Source of the DNA: Christiangramia oceanisediminis
Lineage (GTDB): Bacteria; Bacteroidota; Bacteroidia; Flavobacteriales; Flavobacteriaceae
NCBI RefSeq assembly: GCF_022570735.2
Contig: NZ_JANCNS010000003.1
Span: 62,001 to 126,000 of the forward strand
DNA length: 64,000 nt
Direction of reading: 5' to 3'
The position numbers were made by a program, and so were the translations under genes. The notes below the pieces were generated by a model. It ran no database searches. It was not told the DNA's origin and worked only from the letters and a program-made list of their open reading frames with translations. Below, piece after piece: positions 34,757-44,893 of the stretch. Position 1 is the stretch's first letter. Every line of letters starts with the position of its first letter.

Positions 34757-35341
34757 ATGAGAACCACAATTAGCATCATTATATTCCTGATTTGTTTCAC
34801 TGGTTTTTCTCAGAAAATTCTTCCTAAAGAGGTTCAGATCAGGACGGCCGTTCTTGCTGCCCCTGAAGATGAACGAGCAGGTGCCAAAGTTTATGGATAT
34901 TCTGAAGATGGAAAAATGGTGGTGCTTAGGGAAGGTACGAACAAAATGATCTGCATTGCCGATGATCCCGAATTTGAAGGAATAAGTGTTTCCTGCTATT
35001 CCAGCAAACTGGAACCATTTATGGCCCGGGGCAGGGAACTCAGGGCTGAGGGAATTTCAGAAATGGAAAAAAGAAAAATCCGCCAAAAAGAAGTAGAGTC
35101 GGGAAAGCTCAATATGCCAGACTCGCCCAGCACCCTATATGTATTTTCCGGCTCTGAAGAGAATTATAATCGCGAAACGGGAGAACTCAAGGACGGCAAG
35201 TTCAGGTATGTGATCTATATCCCATACGCCACCACCGAATCTACAGGCCCTCCAGCCAAACCCGAAGCCCCGGGAATGCCCTGGCTTATGGATCCCGGCA
35301 CTCACAGAGCCCACATCATGATAAGTCCGGTTAGCAATTAA
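34757..35341 (+). CDS. Hypothetical secreted protein
   Basis: 194 residues with a signal peptide (TISIIIFLICFTGFSQ). The mature protein has the patterns LPKEVQIRTAVLAAPEDERA, GAKVYGYSEDGKMVVLREGT and SPSTLYVFSGSEENYNRETG, and a Pro-rich C-terminus AHIMISPVSN. The stretch PWLMDPGTHRAHIMI with a histidine pair might bind a metal; this is only a guess. The pattern is seen in uncharacterised flavobacterial secreted proteins. No enzyme family is recognised. Confidence 0.68.
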   Translation: MRTTISIIIFLICFTGFSQKILPKEVQIRTAVLAAPEDERAGAKVYGYSEDGKMVVLREGTNKMICIADDPEFEGISVSCYSSKLEPFMARGRELRAEGISEMEKRKIRQKEVESGKLNMPDSPSTLYVFSGSEENYNRETGELKDGKFRYVIYIPYATTESTGPPAKPEAPGMPWLMDPGTHRAHIMISPVSN

Positions 35342-35563
35342 TTATAGCTTTATAAATGAACCTGCCTTAGGGTAAATAATCACAAACAGCTCAATTTTAA
35401 AACTTTAACTTTTTTTGAATACCCGTGGAAAGCCAGCTATAGCATGGCATTTCAGGTAGCAGACTATTTTTTTTATAGCCTTATTAACATTTTTATTAAA
35501 AATTTAAGAAAATAATTGTAATTTAAGGTTTCGTTCCCTCTACCCCTCCCAACGACATTCCAA

Positions 35564-37876
35564 ATGAAATCTATGATTCAAAAATCTGTCATCGAGAACG
35601 CGTCTGAGCTTAAGCAATTCATTTTGCTTATAGATGTAGTTGGTATGCACCTGGAATATGCGAATCCTGGCCTTATTTCATTTGCGGGAATTCAGCTGGA
35701 AGCAGGAAGTGATATATTCGATCAAATTATTCACCCTGATGACCTCAATCCTTTTCTGGCTCAACTTCGGTGTTTGAAAGATTCAGAAGAAAAAAGAACC
35801 GCTCAGCTCAACTTAAGGATCAAATCAAGTGAAGGTTCTTACAAAGAATTCAGTATTAAAAATCGCCGGTACAGGCATAATCTTAATAACAAATCCAACC
35901 TGGTTATCTGCCTTGCCGAACCTGTTAATTCTCAACATGATATCGAAAACGAAGACCCATCATTAAAAGAGGCTCATGACCTCCCTGCTAATCCGTATTT
36001 CGATTTTCTCCAGCAAATGAACGAAGCCTATTGTTCCATAGAGATCATTTTTGATAATTCGGGAAAACCGGTAGATTTCCTTTTCCTGGAATCGAATCAA
36101 AGCTTCGAGCAACAAACCAATTTCAAGGATGTTGAGGGAATGACTATGAAGGAACTATCGCCAAATCTCGAGGATCACTGGTTCCAGATCTATGGTAAGG
36201 TGGCTATAACAGGAAAACCTGCCAAATTTCAGCATTTTACTGAAACCAATGGGGAGAAATGGTTTGATGTTTCGGCATTGAAGACCGGGAGTACTTCAAG
36301 CCGACGACTAATGGTGTTCTTCCGGGAAATCACACATATCAAACATGCCGAAGAGGAAATCCTCAGAACGCGAGAAATGTTGAGAAATGAAATTGAACAG
36401 GGCGAACGTGAACTAAGGGAATCAAACCAATTGCTTCAAAGTGTTTTTGACACCACAGACCTTGGTATTGCCGTACTTCAAAGACTGGTAAACAAACAAG
36501 GCAAGGTGACCGATTTCAGATTCCTGCGTATCAATAAGATCCTGAGACGCATGTATGGCGAAGTGGACCCCGTTGGAAAACGCTATCGTGAAGTTACCAG
36601 GTACGGGGAAGAACTTAAGATCTTCGAGGCCTTAACGGCTGTGGCAGAGACCGGGAAATCAATCGATACCGATATTTTTTATAATAAAGCAGATTTCAAT
36701 AACTGGTTCCGGCTTAAGGCAAAAAGAGAGAAAGACCTCATTATTGTTACCGTTGAAGACATTACCCAGAAAAAAATTGAAGCCAAACAGCTGGAAGATA
36801 GTTTAAATTTTAGAAAACAACTGGTAAGCGCATCTGCTGAAACTATTCTCATCGCGAACCTGAACACCTTCAGTGTACGCTATATCAACCGCGATATTTT
36901 TCCGGAGGGAGGGATCACCCGGGAACGTGTGGAAGGCATGCCTTTACAGGAAATCCTACCTTATATACATCCCCGTGACCGGGAGAAGATCATTTATTTG
37001 CATAAGCAATTGCTAAAATCCAGGGAAGATGAGATTGCAGAGATCGAATTACGCCTGAAATTAAATGGGGTTGTTTGGGAATGGTTTAATGTAAGGGGAA
37101 AGGTCTTTCACAGGAAAAACGATCACTGGGTGGATGAATACGTGCTTCTGGTCAAGAATATCAATAAGCAAAAAGATACGCAGCATGAACTTCTGAAGGC
37201 TAAAAAGCTCTCTATCGAAGGAGAGATCGCCAGGACCTTCGCGCATGAATTGCGTAACCCGTTAGCCAGCATCATGGTAGCCACCGATGTGCTTGAAAAG
37301 CAATTCAACCTAGGAGGTTACTATCCCGGTCCCCAGAAGTACCTGGATATTTTAAACAGGAGTACCCATACGCTCAATAAGCTCATAAGCCACCTTCTCA
37401 ATTCTTCCAATTACTCCCCTGCTGTACTGGACAAAGTGAACCTTTCAGAGATAGTTGAAGAGGCTATTAGCAGGGCTTCCGATAGAATTTACCTCGCCGG
37501 TATCCAGTTAAATAAGAACTACAACGACACTTACCCCGTTCTGGCCGACAAGGAAAAGCTTATTATCGCATTGCTTAATATCATTGTGAATGCAAGCGAA
37601 GCGACTAAGCCAGACGAGGGTATTATCGATATTGAGATCAAAGAGGTAAATACCGAATTCATTTTAAGTATTAAAGATAATGGTCACGGTATGGATAAGG
37701 CCCAGCAGGAAAAACTTTTTGATGCCTTCTATACCAGCAAGGAAGAAGGTGTGGGAATAGGGCTAAATTCGGTAAAGAATATTCTGGAAGAACATGATGC
37801 AAAGATCGATGTGATTAGCGAACCAGGCGTTGGGACCTGTTTCAACATCTCATTCACCAGGGCCGAGAAATCCTGA
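35564..37876 (+). CDS. Multi-PAS sensor histidine kinase
   Basis: 770 residues, no obvious membrane helix, so probably cytoplasmic. Several PAS/PAC-like segments occur: about 15-115 (FAGIQLEAGSDIFDQIIHPD), 145-265 (MNEAYCSIEIIFDNSGKPVD), 290-410 (VFDTTDLGIAVLQRLVNKQG) and 420-540 (ASAETILIANLNTFSVRYIN). The kinase core follows: H-box FAHELRNPLASIMVATDVLE, N-box IVNASEATKP, G1 IKDNGHGMDKAQ and an ATP-lid segment DAFYTSKEEGVGIGLNSVKN. The conserved Gly residues of the ATPase core are present, so the enzyme should be active. No response regulator is adjacent. Confidence 0.9.
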   Translation: MKSMIQKSVIENASELKQFILLIDVVGMHLEYANPGLISFAGIQLEAGSDIFDQIIHPDDLNPFLAQLRCLKDSEEKRTAQLNLRIKSSEGSYKEFSIKNRRYRHNLNNKSNLVICLAEPVNSQHDIENEDPSLKEAHDLPANPYFDFLQQMNEAYCSIEIIFDNSGKPVDFLFLESNQSFEQQTNFKDVEGMTMKELSPNLEDHWFQIYGKVAITGKPAKFQHFTETNGEKWFDVSALKTGSTSSRRLMVFFREITHIKHAEEEILRTREMLRNEIEQGERELRESNQLLQSVFDTTDLGIAVLQRLVNKQGKVTDFRFLRINKILRRMYGEVDPVGKRYREVTRYGEELKIFEALTAVAETGKSIDTDIFYNKADFNNWFRLKAKREKDLIIVTVEDITQKKIEAKQLEDSLNFRKQLVSASAETILIANLNTFSVRYINRDIFPEGGITRERVEGMPLQEILPYIHPRDREKIIYLHKQLLKSREDEIAEIELRLKLNGVVWEWFNVRGKVFHRKNDHWVDEYVLLVKNINKQKDTQHELLKAKKLSIEGEIARTFAHELRNPLASIMVATDVLEKQFNLGGYYPGPQKYLDILNRSTHTLNKLISHLLNSSNYSPAVLDKVNLSEIVEEAISRASDRIYLAGIQLNKNYNDTYPVLADKEKLIIALLNIIVNASEATKPDEGIIDIEIKEVNTEFILSIKDNGHGMDKAQQEKLFDAFYTSKEEGVGIGLNSVKNILEEHDAKIDVISEPGVGTCFNISFTRAEKS

Positions 37877-37958
37877 AATCAGTCTAATATCCGTAGCAGT
37901 TTCCTGAAAATTGAATATTTATTCCGAATTTTATAACAACTGGAATAAAACCAATCAC

Positions 37959-39017
37959 ATGCAGGAAATAGATAAAAATAAACCCGTCATGGTTACGGGA
38001 GCTACGGGTTATGTTGCCGGATGGCTGGTTAAGAAATTACTGGAGAAAGGATTTACAGTGCATGCCGCGGTAAGAGATCCTGAAAAGGAACATAAAATTC
38101 ACCATCTTAATGGAATTGCTGCGAACAGTCCCGGCCGCATCAAATATTTCAAGACCGACCTCTTACACGAAGGCTCCTATGCCGAAGCAATGGAAGGCTG
38201 TGAAGTGGTTTTTCATACAGCCTCTCCTTTTACTTCAGATTTCAAGAATCCAGAAAAAGAACTTATCAAACCTGCAGTGAAGGGAACCGCCAATGTATTG
38301 GAACAGGCAAACGAATGCCTGAGCATCAAACGGGTGGTTTTAACCAGCAGTTGTGCGGCTATTTATACCGATGCCATCGAGGTTCAAAAAATTCATAATG
38401 GCGCCTTTACCGAGGATATCTGGAATACCACGGCATCTATCGATTATCAACCCTACTCCTACTCCAAGACCCTGGCAGAAAAAAAGGCATGGGAGATCAA
38501 TAAAGCTCAGAACAGGTGGGACCTGGTGGTTATAAATCCGTCACTGGTTATGGGTCCTCCTCTCAATCCGCAGGCCACGACTTCTGAAAGTTTCAGCCTG
38601 CTCAAACAAATGGGCGATGGAACTTTTAAGATGGGTGCGCCAAAGGTTGGAATTGGCCTGGTGGATGTTCGGGATGTTGCCCTGGCTCATTTCAAAGCGG
38701 CATTCACGGCCTCGGCCAGCGGGCGTTATATCACCTCTGCTCACAACATTAATTTTGTTGAACTGGGCCAGGCACTTGAACCAAAATACGGCAAATCCTA
38801 TCCTGTGCCTACCAAAGCCCTTCCAAAGTGGCTATTGCTGCTGATTGGTCCCATCCTGAACAAAAGTTTGTCTCGTAGATTTGTTAAAAATAATGTGGAT
38901 ATAGAATGGCGGGCAGATAATTCAAAGATCAAAAGAGACCTGGACATGAACTTCAGGCCACTGCGAGAAACCATGGAAGATTCGTTTCAGGTTCTAATAG
39001 ATAACGACATCATTTAG
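37959..39017 (+). CDS. NAD-dependent epimerase/dehydratase, dihydroflavonol-4-reductase-like
   Basis: 352 residues from MQEIDKNKPVMVTG. The Rossmann motif is VMVTGATGYVAGWLVKKLLE (TGxxGxxxxxL), followed by VHAAVRDPEKEHKIHHL and EGCEVVFHTASPF, the DFR-type NAD(P) signatures. The YxxxK catalytic pair is SYSKTLAEKK, and INPSLVMGPPLNPQ closes the substrate pocket. Members reduce aldehydes or ketones (DFR-like, methylglyoxal reductase-like); substrate unknown. A TTG 16 codons upstream is in frame but the conserved fold starts near MQEID. Probably monocistronic. Confidence 0.84.
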   Translation: MQEIDKNKPVMVTGATGYVAGWLVKKLLEKGFTVHAAVRDPEKEHKIHHLNGIAANSPGRIKYFKTDLLHEGSYAEAMEGCEVVFHTASPFTSDFKNPEKELIKPAVKGTANVLEQANECLSIKRVVLTSSCAAIYTDAIEVQKIHNGAFTEDIWNTTASIDYQPYSYSKTLAEKKAWEINKAQNRWDLVVINPSLVMGPPLNPQATTSESFSLLKQMGDGTFKMGAPKVGIGLVDVRDVALAHFKAAFTASASGRYITSAHNINFVELGQALEPKYGKSYPVPTKALPKWLLLLIGPILNKSLSRRFVKNNVDIEWRADNSKIKRDLDMNFRPLRETMEDSFQVLIDNDII

Positions 39018-39252
39018 AGCGGAACGCAATTTTCAATTCATCGTTAAATTCAAATATTAATTTCAATCTGAATTATTCAAATCAGGTTCAGGGAAGGAAC
39101 ATGATTGTAAAACTGCACCACCTGAAAGTAAACCTGCCATAAGTTGGAAAATATACAGAAAAATGCATTGTTTTGTTTCAGCTCAAAATTATCCCGAAGG
39201 CGTCATAGATTGACGTTTTCCTTAGCTAAATTCGAATTCCGAATAAAAAAGC

Positions 39253-40473
39253 ATGAAGATATTACATACTGCCGACTGGCATATTGGTAAAAAATTACAT
39301 AAACACGAACTCAGCGAAGATTTCGACCTGTTCATCAACTGGCTTATCGATTACATCAGTGAGAATAAGATCGAGGTTCTCCTTATTTCAGGTGACATCT
39401 TTGACCTGGCGAATCCTTCTTCCGAAGCCAGGAAACAGTATTACCAGGCCCTGGTAAAACTTCAAAAACTCGATTGTAAGATCATCGCCACCGGCGGAAA
39501 TCACGATTCACCCGCCATGCTGAACGCCCCTGCCGACCTAATGCGGGCCCTGGATATGGAAGTGATTGGAGGGTTGCCGGAAAAGCTTGAGGAAACTCTA
39601 ATCCCTGTTTATAACAAGAATAACGAGCTGGAACTGGTGATAGCCGCCATTCCCTATTTGCGGGATTCTGACCTGCGTACCGGGGAAAGAGTGAGTTCTT
39701 ATGAAGAACGGCTGGAAGCGATCCGGGAAGGAATTCAAAATATCTTTCATTCGGCTGCTGAAATTTGTAAAGATAAATACCCGGAAGTCCCTGTTATCGC
39801 GATGGGGCACCTCTTTACGGCCGGGATGGAATCTTCAGAAAGCGAAAGAGATATACAAATTGGCAACCTGGCGGCCTTTAGAGCGGCACAATTCGGAGAT
39901 TATTTCAGCTATGTAGCGCTTGGTCATATCCATAAACCTCAAAAGGTGAATGCAGGAATCCCGGTTTATTACAGTGGTTCCCCGTTTCCGCTTTCATTTA
40001 GTGAACGGAAGGATGAAAAAAGAGTTTTACTCATCGATACTGACAAAAGCTTTGAACCGGAAAGTATTTCCCTGCCTAACTTCCGGCAACTTATCCGGCT
40101 TAGCGGTAACCTGGAGGAACTTCAGCTTAAACTCAACAGCCTGGAAAATCATTCAAAATTAACTTCGCTTATAGAAGTAGACCTGGAGGAAGACCAGTAT
40201 GACGCGCAGAAGATCTACGCTCTCGATAAAATGGTTAATGATTTTGACCGTGAAGGTTTTGAGATCGTTAAACAAAGGGCACAATTCAGGAACCGGGTGC
40301 AGGCTGCTTCAGAACTTTATAATAACGACGAGCAACTGGAAGATCTCAAACCAAAAGATGTCTTTCTGGAGCTGATCGCGAATCATGAATACAGCGAGGA
40401 AGAAAAAAACGAGATCCTCGCAGCCTTCAACGAGATCCTGGAAGAAGTTGAATCTGAAAATACCGCTGAATAA
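39253..40473 (+). CDS. sbcD: Exonuclease SbcCD, subunit D
   Basis: 406 residues, the Mre11-type Mn2+ phosphodiesterase that partners SbcC in processing hairpins and double-strand-break ends. All family motifs are in order: ADWHIGKKLH (7-16), ISGDIFDLANPSSEAR, ATGGNHDSPAML, VIAMGHLFTAGME, and LGHIHKPQKVN. The DNA-end capping C-terminal domain (LEENQYDAQ-like DLEEDQYDAQKIYALDKMV) follows. Its TAA stop (40471-40473) directly precedes the ATG of sbcC, so the two are translated as one operon. Length and motif content are normal. Confidence 0.95.
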   Translation: MKILHTADWHIGKKLHKHELSEDFDLFINWLIDYISENKIEVLLISGDIFDLANPSSEARKQYYQALVKLQKLDCKIIATGGNHDSPAMLNAPADLMRALDMEVIGGLPEKLEETLIPVYNKNNELELVIAAIPYLRDSDLRTGERVSSYEERLEAIREGIQNIFHSAAEICKDKYPEVPVIAMGHLFTAGMESSESERDIQIGNLAAFRAAQFGDYFSYVALGHIHKPQKVNAGIPVYYSGSPFPLSFSERKDEKRVLLIDTDKSFEPESISLPNFRQLIRLSGNLEELQLKLNSLENHSKLTSLIEVDLEEDQYDAQKIYALDKMVNDFDREGFEIVKQRAQFRNRVQAASELYNNDEQLEDLKPKDVFLELIANHEYSEEEKNEILAAFNEILEEVESENTAE

Positions 40474-43400
40474 ATGAAGATTCTTAAAGTAGCCTTTGAA
40501 AACATTAATTCCCTGAAGGGTTTTCATGAAATTGACTTTAGCCGTGAACCATTTCTAACGAATTCGCTATTTGCCATAACCGGCCCAACCGGAAGCGGAA
40601 AAAGCAGCATCCTGGACGTGATCTCTCTCGCGCTTTTCAATCATGTTCCCAGGCTTGGAAAGATAACCCGAAATGAAATTCAAACCAAGGGAGCCATACT
40701 AACCCGAAACCAGAAAAATGCGATGGCGAGGGTCACCTATGAATGCAAAAATGGTATTTATAGCTCGCAGTGGAGCATCGAGGTGAACCGGAACAATAAT
40801 CTTAACGATTATGAAATGGAGATCCATGATCATCAAACCGGAAAACTTATTGACCTGAAAAAATCTGTGGTGCCTTCAAAAAACGAAGAACTTATAGGGT
40901 TGAATTATGATCAGTTCATCAAGGCAGTTTTGCTCGCGCAGGGAGAATTCGCTCAATTCCTGAAGGCCAAAAAGGATGAACGCGGTGAACTCCTGGAAAA
41001 GATAACCGGAACCGGCATTTATCGCCGGCTAGGGATCAGGGCATTCGAAAAGAACAGGGAAGCCAATCGTGACATACAGGATCAGCAGAATGAAATACAG
41101 ATCATCGAGCGAGATATCCTGGAGGATGAAGTTGTAGTAAAACATCAGGCCAACCTAAAGGAAAAGTCAGTTCTATGTGAAGATTACCGAAAAGAGACCG
41201 AAAAACTAAAAAAATCGATTCAGCTCAAACAGGATATAGAAGATCAGAAAAAAGAGATCCAAAAGCAGAAAGCTTCAGAGGCTACGGGCATCGAAGATCT
41301 GAAGAAATTCGACCTGGAACATGGTTCCTCTTTAAAGCAGCATGAGAAAGTTCAGAATAAAGCAGATGAACTCAGGGAATGGAAGCAGCTAAAAAAACAG
41401 GTATCAGATTTTCAGGAACAAAAGAAGAAAATCAGCGAATTAAAACGTGCCAACCAGCAACAGATTGGCCAGTTACTCACTGATGTTTCGGAGCTGACCA
41501 AAAGCTCGGTAAAAGCTGAAACTATTTCGGAAGAACTGAATGACTTCCGTGACAAGGTTTTAAAGTTGATTGAAGCCAGGAAAGACAAACTCAGTTCTTA
41601 TTCGGCTAAAAAAGACCAGTTGCAAAGTGAACTCAGGGACACAGGGTTTGGTTTTGATGAACAGGACATTGAAGGATCAATCCATGATTTCGAATTGGCC
41701 CTGTCCAGGATCCGGGAAAAATCAAAACAATATCGCGAGGAGCTGCAACTGGAAAATTCACATCATTTAGGAGAGGTCCAGCAGGGCCTTCGAACCAGGA
41801 TCAGATCGGCCAGGGACGCTTCCAGAATTTTTTCAGGTATTAGTCAGCGAAAAATAGAAATCACCAGGATCGAAGAAGAACTTCAACAGGAAAATTCAAA
41901 GCTGGAATTTTTACCAGCTAAGATTAAAGAGGCGACTTCAAATTCCCGCAATTTGCAACAACAGCTGGAAAACCTGAAACTTCAGAAAGAAAACGCGAGA
42001 TTAAAAGCGAGCCTGGAAGAACATAGGAAAAATCTGAAAGACGGGGAAGCATGCCCGCTATGTGGTGCCACTCATCATCCTTACGCCCACGAGGTGACAA
42101 CTCAAACTGATACTATTGATGAAAAATTACAGGAGTTGGAAAATAAGTCAGAAGCTTCCAACCGGGAACTGCATCGCCTCGAGGCGGAACATACAAACCT
42201 TCAAAAAAGACTGATCGAATTACATAAAAAACTGGCCGCTCTGCAGGAACAATACCAGAAAAGCCGGAAAGGATTTTCAGAAGATTTCAGCGAATTCAAG
42301 GCTGTTACCAAACAGGAAGAGATCGACCTTGCTGTGGAAAGACTTGAATCCAAACTGGAAATTTTGTTAGAATTCGAAAGATCCCGTAAAACCGAACAGT
42401 CGCTTGCAAATGCCATTCCGCTAGCCAGGGAGATCAAAAATATAATCACTGAAGGCAGGGAATTAAAAAAACAACTGGATATGGTTTATTCCGGAAAGAA
42501 TATCCAGAATGATGTTCAACAGTATTCGAACAAATGGAACCGGATCCAACAGGAAGCTCTTAATTTGAGGGAGCGCGCTTCAGAAACCGATAAACAATTA
42601 CTTCAGTTAAATCAAAGCCTGGAAAAGCTGGAAACGGAACTAAATCCATTCATTTCAGAAAGCGGATTCAGTAACATTCAAGATGCCTGGCAGGTGCTAA
42701 TGCCTGAAGCCGAAGCCTCGAAACTTAGAAATGAAAGACAGCAGATATTAAGGCAGATCGATAATAGCAAGGCTTCGCTCAAATTGCTCAATGAGCAATT
42801 GTTGAAATTACGAGACCTGGATACCGATACCGAAAAGGAAAAACTTTTTGAGACCTTACAGTCGAAAAATGAAAAATTGACGGGGCTGAACAATGAATGT
42901 AAGGAGTTGGAACGAATATTAAAAAATCAGGAGGACCGGGTAAAAAGAATGACCTCTCTTCGACTTCAGATCCAGGAAAAAGAAAAGCAAACAAAACGCT
43001 GGAGGCTTTTGAATGAACTAATAGGTGACTCGAAGGGCAAGCAATTCAACGACTTTGCCCAGGATCTTACGCTGAGCAGGCTCTTAAAACTGGCAAATAT
43101 CAGGCTGCAGGACCTCAACGATCGTTATCTCATCGACAAACCTGAACCCGAGGAAGACGACGGACTGGTTGCCATCGATGAACATATGGGCGGCCAACGC
43201 AGATCGGTCAAGACACTTTCCGGCGGTGAAACCTTTATCCTGAGTTTATCCATGGCTTTGGCCTTATCTGATCTAGCCTCCAAAAACGTAGAGATCAACA
43301 GTCTCTTTATCGATGAAGGCTTTGGAACACTTGACCCGGAAACCCTGGACCAGACTCTGGATACGCTGGAAAAACTGCAGGCTGAAAGCTCCAAGACCAT

Positions 43401-43503
43401 TGGAGTGATAAGCCACGTTGATTCACTGAAAGAACGTATTTCCACCCAGATCAAATTAACCAGGAACGGACAGGGATATAGTAGTTTGGAGATCAGTTCC
43501 TGA
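40474..43503 (+). CDS. sbcC: Exonuclease SbcCD, subunit C (Rad50-like SMC ATPase)
   Basis: 1009 residues. The N-terminal Walker A is TGPTGSGKSSILDVISLALF (about 37-56). Long coiled coils fill about 190-900 (Gln/Lys/Glu-rich). They are broken in the middle by the zinc hook CPLCGATHHPYA at about residue 526, whose CxxC pair dimerises two SbcC molecules. The C-terminal ABC half has the signature LSGGETFILSLSMALALSD and Walker B LFIDEGFGTLDPETLD, with the D-loop following. It forms the ATPase of the SbcCD complex with the adjacent sbcD product. Complete, no anomalies. Confidence 0.95.
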   Translation: MKILKVAFENINSLKGFHEIDFSREPFLTNSLFAITGPTGSGKSSILDVISLALFNHVPRLGKITRNEIQTKGAILTRNQKNAMARVTYECKNGIYSSQWSIEVNRNNNLNDYEMEIHDHQTGKLIDLKKSVVPSKNEELIGLNYDQFIKAVLLAQGEFAQFLKAKKDERGELLEKITGTGIYRRLGIRAFEKNREANRDIQDQQNEIQIIERDILEDEVVVKHQANLKEKSVLCEDYRKETEKLKKSIQLKQDIEDQKKEIQKQKASEATGIEDLKKFDLEHGSSLKQHEKVQNKADELREWKQLKKQVSDFQEQKKKISELKRANQQQIGQLLTDVSELTKSSVKAETISEELNDFRDKVLKLIEARKDKLSSYSAKKDQLQSELRDTGFGFDEQDIEGSIHDFELALSRIREKSKQYREELQLENSHHLGEVQQGLRTRIRSARDASRIFSGISQRKIEITRIEEELQQENSKLEFLPAKIKEATSNSRNLQQQLENLKLQKENARLKASLEEHRKNLKDGEACPLCGATHHPYAHEVTTQTDTIDEKLQELENKSEASNRELHRLEAEHTNLQKRLIELHKKLAALQEQYQKSRKGFSEDFSEFKAVTKQEEIDLAVERLESKLEILLEFERSRKTEQSLANAIPLAREIKNIITEGRELKKQLDMVYSGKNIQNDVQQYSNKWNRIQQEALNLRERASETDKQLLQLNQSLEKLETELNPFISESGFSNIQDAWQVLMPEAEASKLRNERQQILRQIDNSKASLKLLNEQLLKLRDLDTDTEKEKLFETLQSKNEKLTGLNNECKELERILKNQEDRVKRMTSLRLQIQEKEKQTKRWRLLNELIGDSKGKQFNDFAQDLTLSRLLKLANIRLQDLNDRYLIDKPEPEEDDGLVAIDEHMGGQRRSVKTLSGGETFILSLSMALALSDLASKNVEINSLFIDEGFGTLDPETLDQTLDTLEKLQAESSKTIGVISHVDSLKERISTQIKLTRNGQGYSSLEISS

Positions 43504-43531
43504 CAGAAATTTTATAGAATAGAATTGAATC

Positions 43532-43565
43532 AAAAAAATCCAGGACAAAAGCCCTGGATTTTTTT
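43532..43565 (+). terminator. Terminator after sbcC
   Basis: Stem TCCAGG (43539-43544) / CCTGGA (43553-43558), extended by seven A-T pairs on the outside (As 43532-43538, Ts 43559-43565). The T run makes it an intrinsic terminator on the plus strand, and the A tract makes it symmetrical, so it could work in both directions. It lies 28 bp after the sbcC stop. Confidence 0.88.
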
Positions 43566-43681
43566 GATGCTGAATTTTTTCAAGCTTCCAGGAATCAATG
43601 CTTCCGAAACTTACTTGATCTTCAAAGTTCTTACTTATCACCTATCTTATTGGAAAATCTAAAGACATAAAATAGAGCAAA

Positions 43682-43713
43682 TTTGTCTGAAATTTTTTAA
43701 TTGTATAATTTAC
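43682..43713 (+). promoter_or_regulatory. Possible galKT promoter
   Basis: TTTG at 43682-43685 and an AT-rich TATAATTTAC (43704-43713) with 18-20 bp between them, near the flavobacterial TTTG/TAnnTTTG pattern but with mismatches. The galK start is 31 bp further on. Weak. Confidence 0.25.
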
Positions 43714-43744
43714 GTTTATTATCTTCACCCAATAGAATTTTATA

Positions 43745-44890
43745 ATGGAAGATCTAATTAATTTACAGGACCTGGACTTTAAGTTAGAGGTCTCTTCCCC
43801 TGGAAGAATAAACCTTATAGGCGAACATACCGATTACAACCAGGGTTTTGTTCTACCAACGGCCATCGATAAAAAGATCTACCTGAAGTTAAGACCCAAT
43901 CAAAGCAAAACCTGCAGAATATTTAGTAAAACCTACCAGAAAGGTTTTGATTTCAGTTTAAAAGAACCTGTTTCCAAAGGCGAGGGCTGGGAAAATTATA
44001 TACTCGGCGTGGTAGACCAGATCCTGAAATTGGGTAAAAAACCTGAAGGATTCGATTGTTTGATCGAAAGCAAACTTCCGGTTGGGGCCGGTATTAGTTC
44101 TTCTGCCGCTCTTGAATGCGGGCTCGCCAGCGGCTTAAATGAACTTTTTAAGCTTGGATTAAGTCAGTTGGAGATCGTCAAGCTTTGCCAGAAAGCCGAA
44201 AATGAATTTGTGGGTAATAATTGCGGGATCATGGACCAGTATGCTTCGGTAATGAGCAGGAAAGACCGTTTAATCATGCTGGACTGCCGGAGCCTGGAGG
44301 CGGAATATATCCCGGCCGATTTCAGGAACTGTAAATTGTTGTTATTGAACACTAATGTTTCCCACAACCTTGCCGAAAGCGAATACAATACCCGGCGCCA
44401 GGAGTGTGAATCTGCAGTAGAACTGATCAGCAAAGATCATCCTGAGGTAAGTTCTCTTCGGGATGTTGACCTGGAACTCCTCAAAAAATTTAAAGACCGG
44501 TTAAGCCCTGTGATCTACTCACGCTGCCAGTATGTATTGCAGGAAAATGAGCGTGTTTTACAGGCAACCCGCGATCTAAAAGCGGGCAAATTAAAAGACT
44601 TTGGTGAGTTGATGTATGCCTCTCATGAAGGCCTTCAGCATCAATACGAGGTAAGCTGCAAGGAACTCGATTTCCTGGTGGATCATTCCCGAAAAAATGA
44701 TTTCATCTACGGCTCAAGGATGATGGGAGGAGGTTTTGGTGGCTGTACACTGAATCTCATCGAGCAGGATAAAATAAATATGTACGTTGAGGAGGTTTCT
44801 GAAGCCTATTTTAAAGAATTCAATATTAAACTGGATGCGATAAGTGTCTTACCAGATGCCGGTACTCAAATAAAGAATAAAGACGACTAA
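43745..44890 (+). CDS. galK: Galactokinase
   Basis: 381 residues, the GHMP-family kinase that phosphorylates galactose at C1, first step of the Leloir pathway. The galactokinase signature GRINLIGEHTDYNQGFVLPT (about 20-39), the ATP-binding loop LPVGAGISSSAALECGLASG (112-131) and the C-terminal motif SRMMGGGFGGCTLNLI (328-343) are all present. The central sugar-binding region also carries CGIMDQYASVMSRKD. Translation is nearly coupled to galT, only 3 bp downstream. Length is normal for bacterial GalK. Confidence 0.96.
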   Translation: MEDLINLQDLDFKLEVSSPGRINLIGEHTDYNQGFVLPTAIDKKIYLKLRPNQSKTCRIFSKTYQKGFDFSLKEPVSKGEGWENYILGVVDQILKLGKKPEGFDCLIESKLPVGAGISSSAALECGLASGLNELFKLGLSQLEIVKLCQKAENEFVGNNCGIMDQYASVMSRKDRLIMLDCRSLEAEYIPADFRNCKLLLLNTNVSHNLAESEYNTRRQECESAVELISKDHPEVSSLRDVDLELLKKFKDRLSPVIYSRCQYVLQENERVLQATRDLKAGKLKDFGELMYASHEGLQHQYEVSCKELDFLVDHSRKNDFIYGSRMMGGGFGGCTLNLIEQDKINMYVEEVSEAYFKEFNIKLDAISVLPDAGTQIKNKDD

Positions 44891-44893
44891 CAG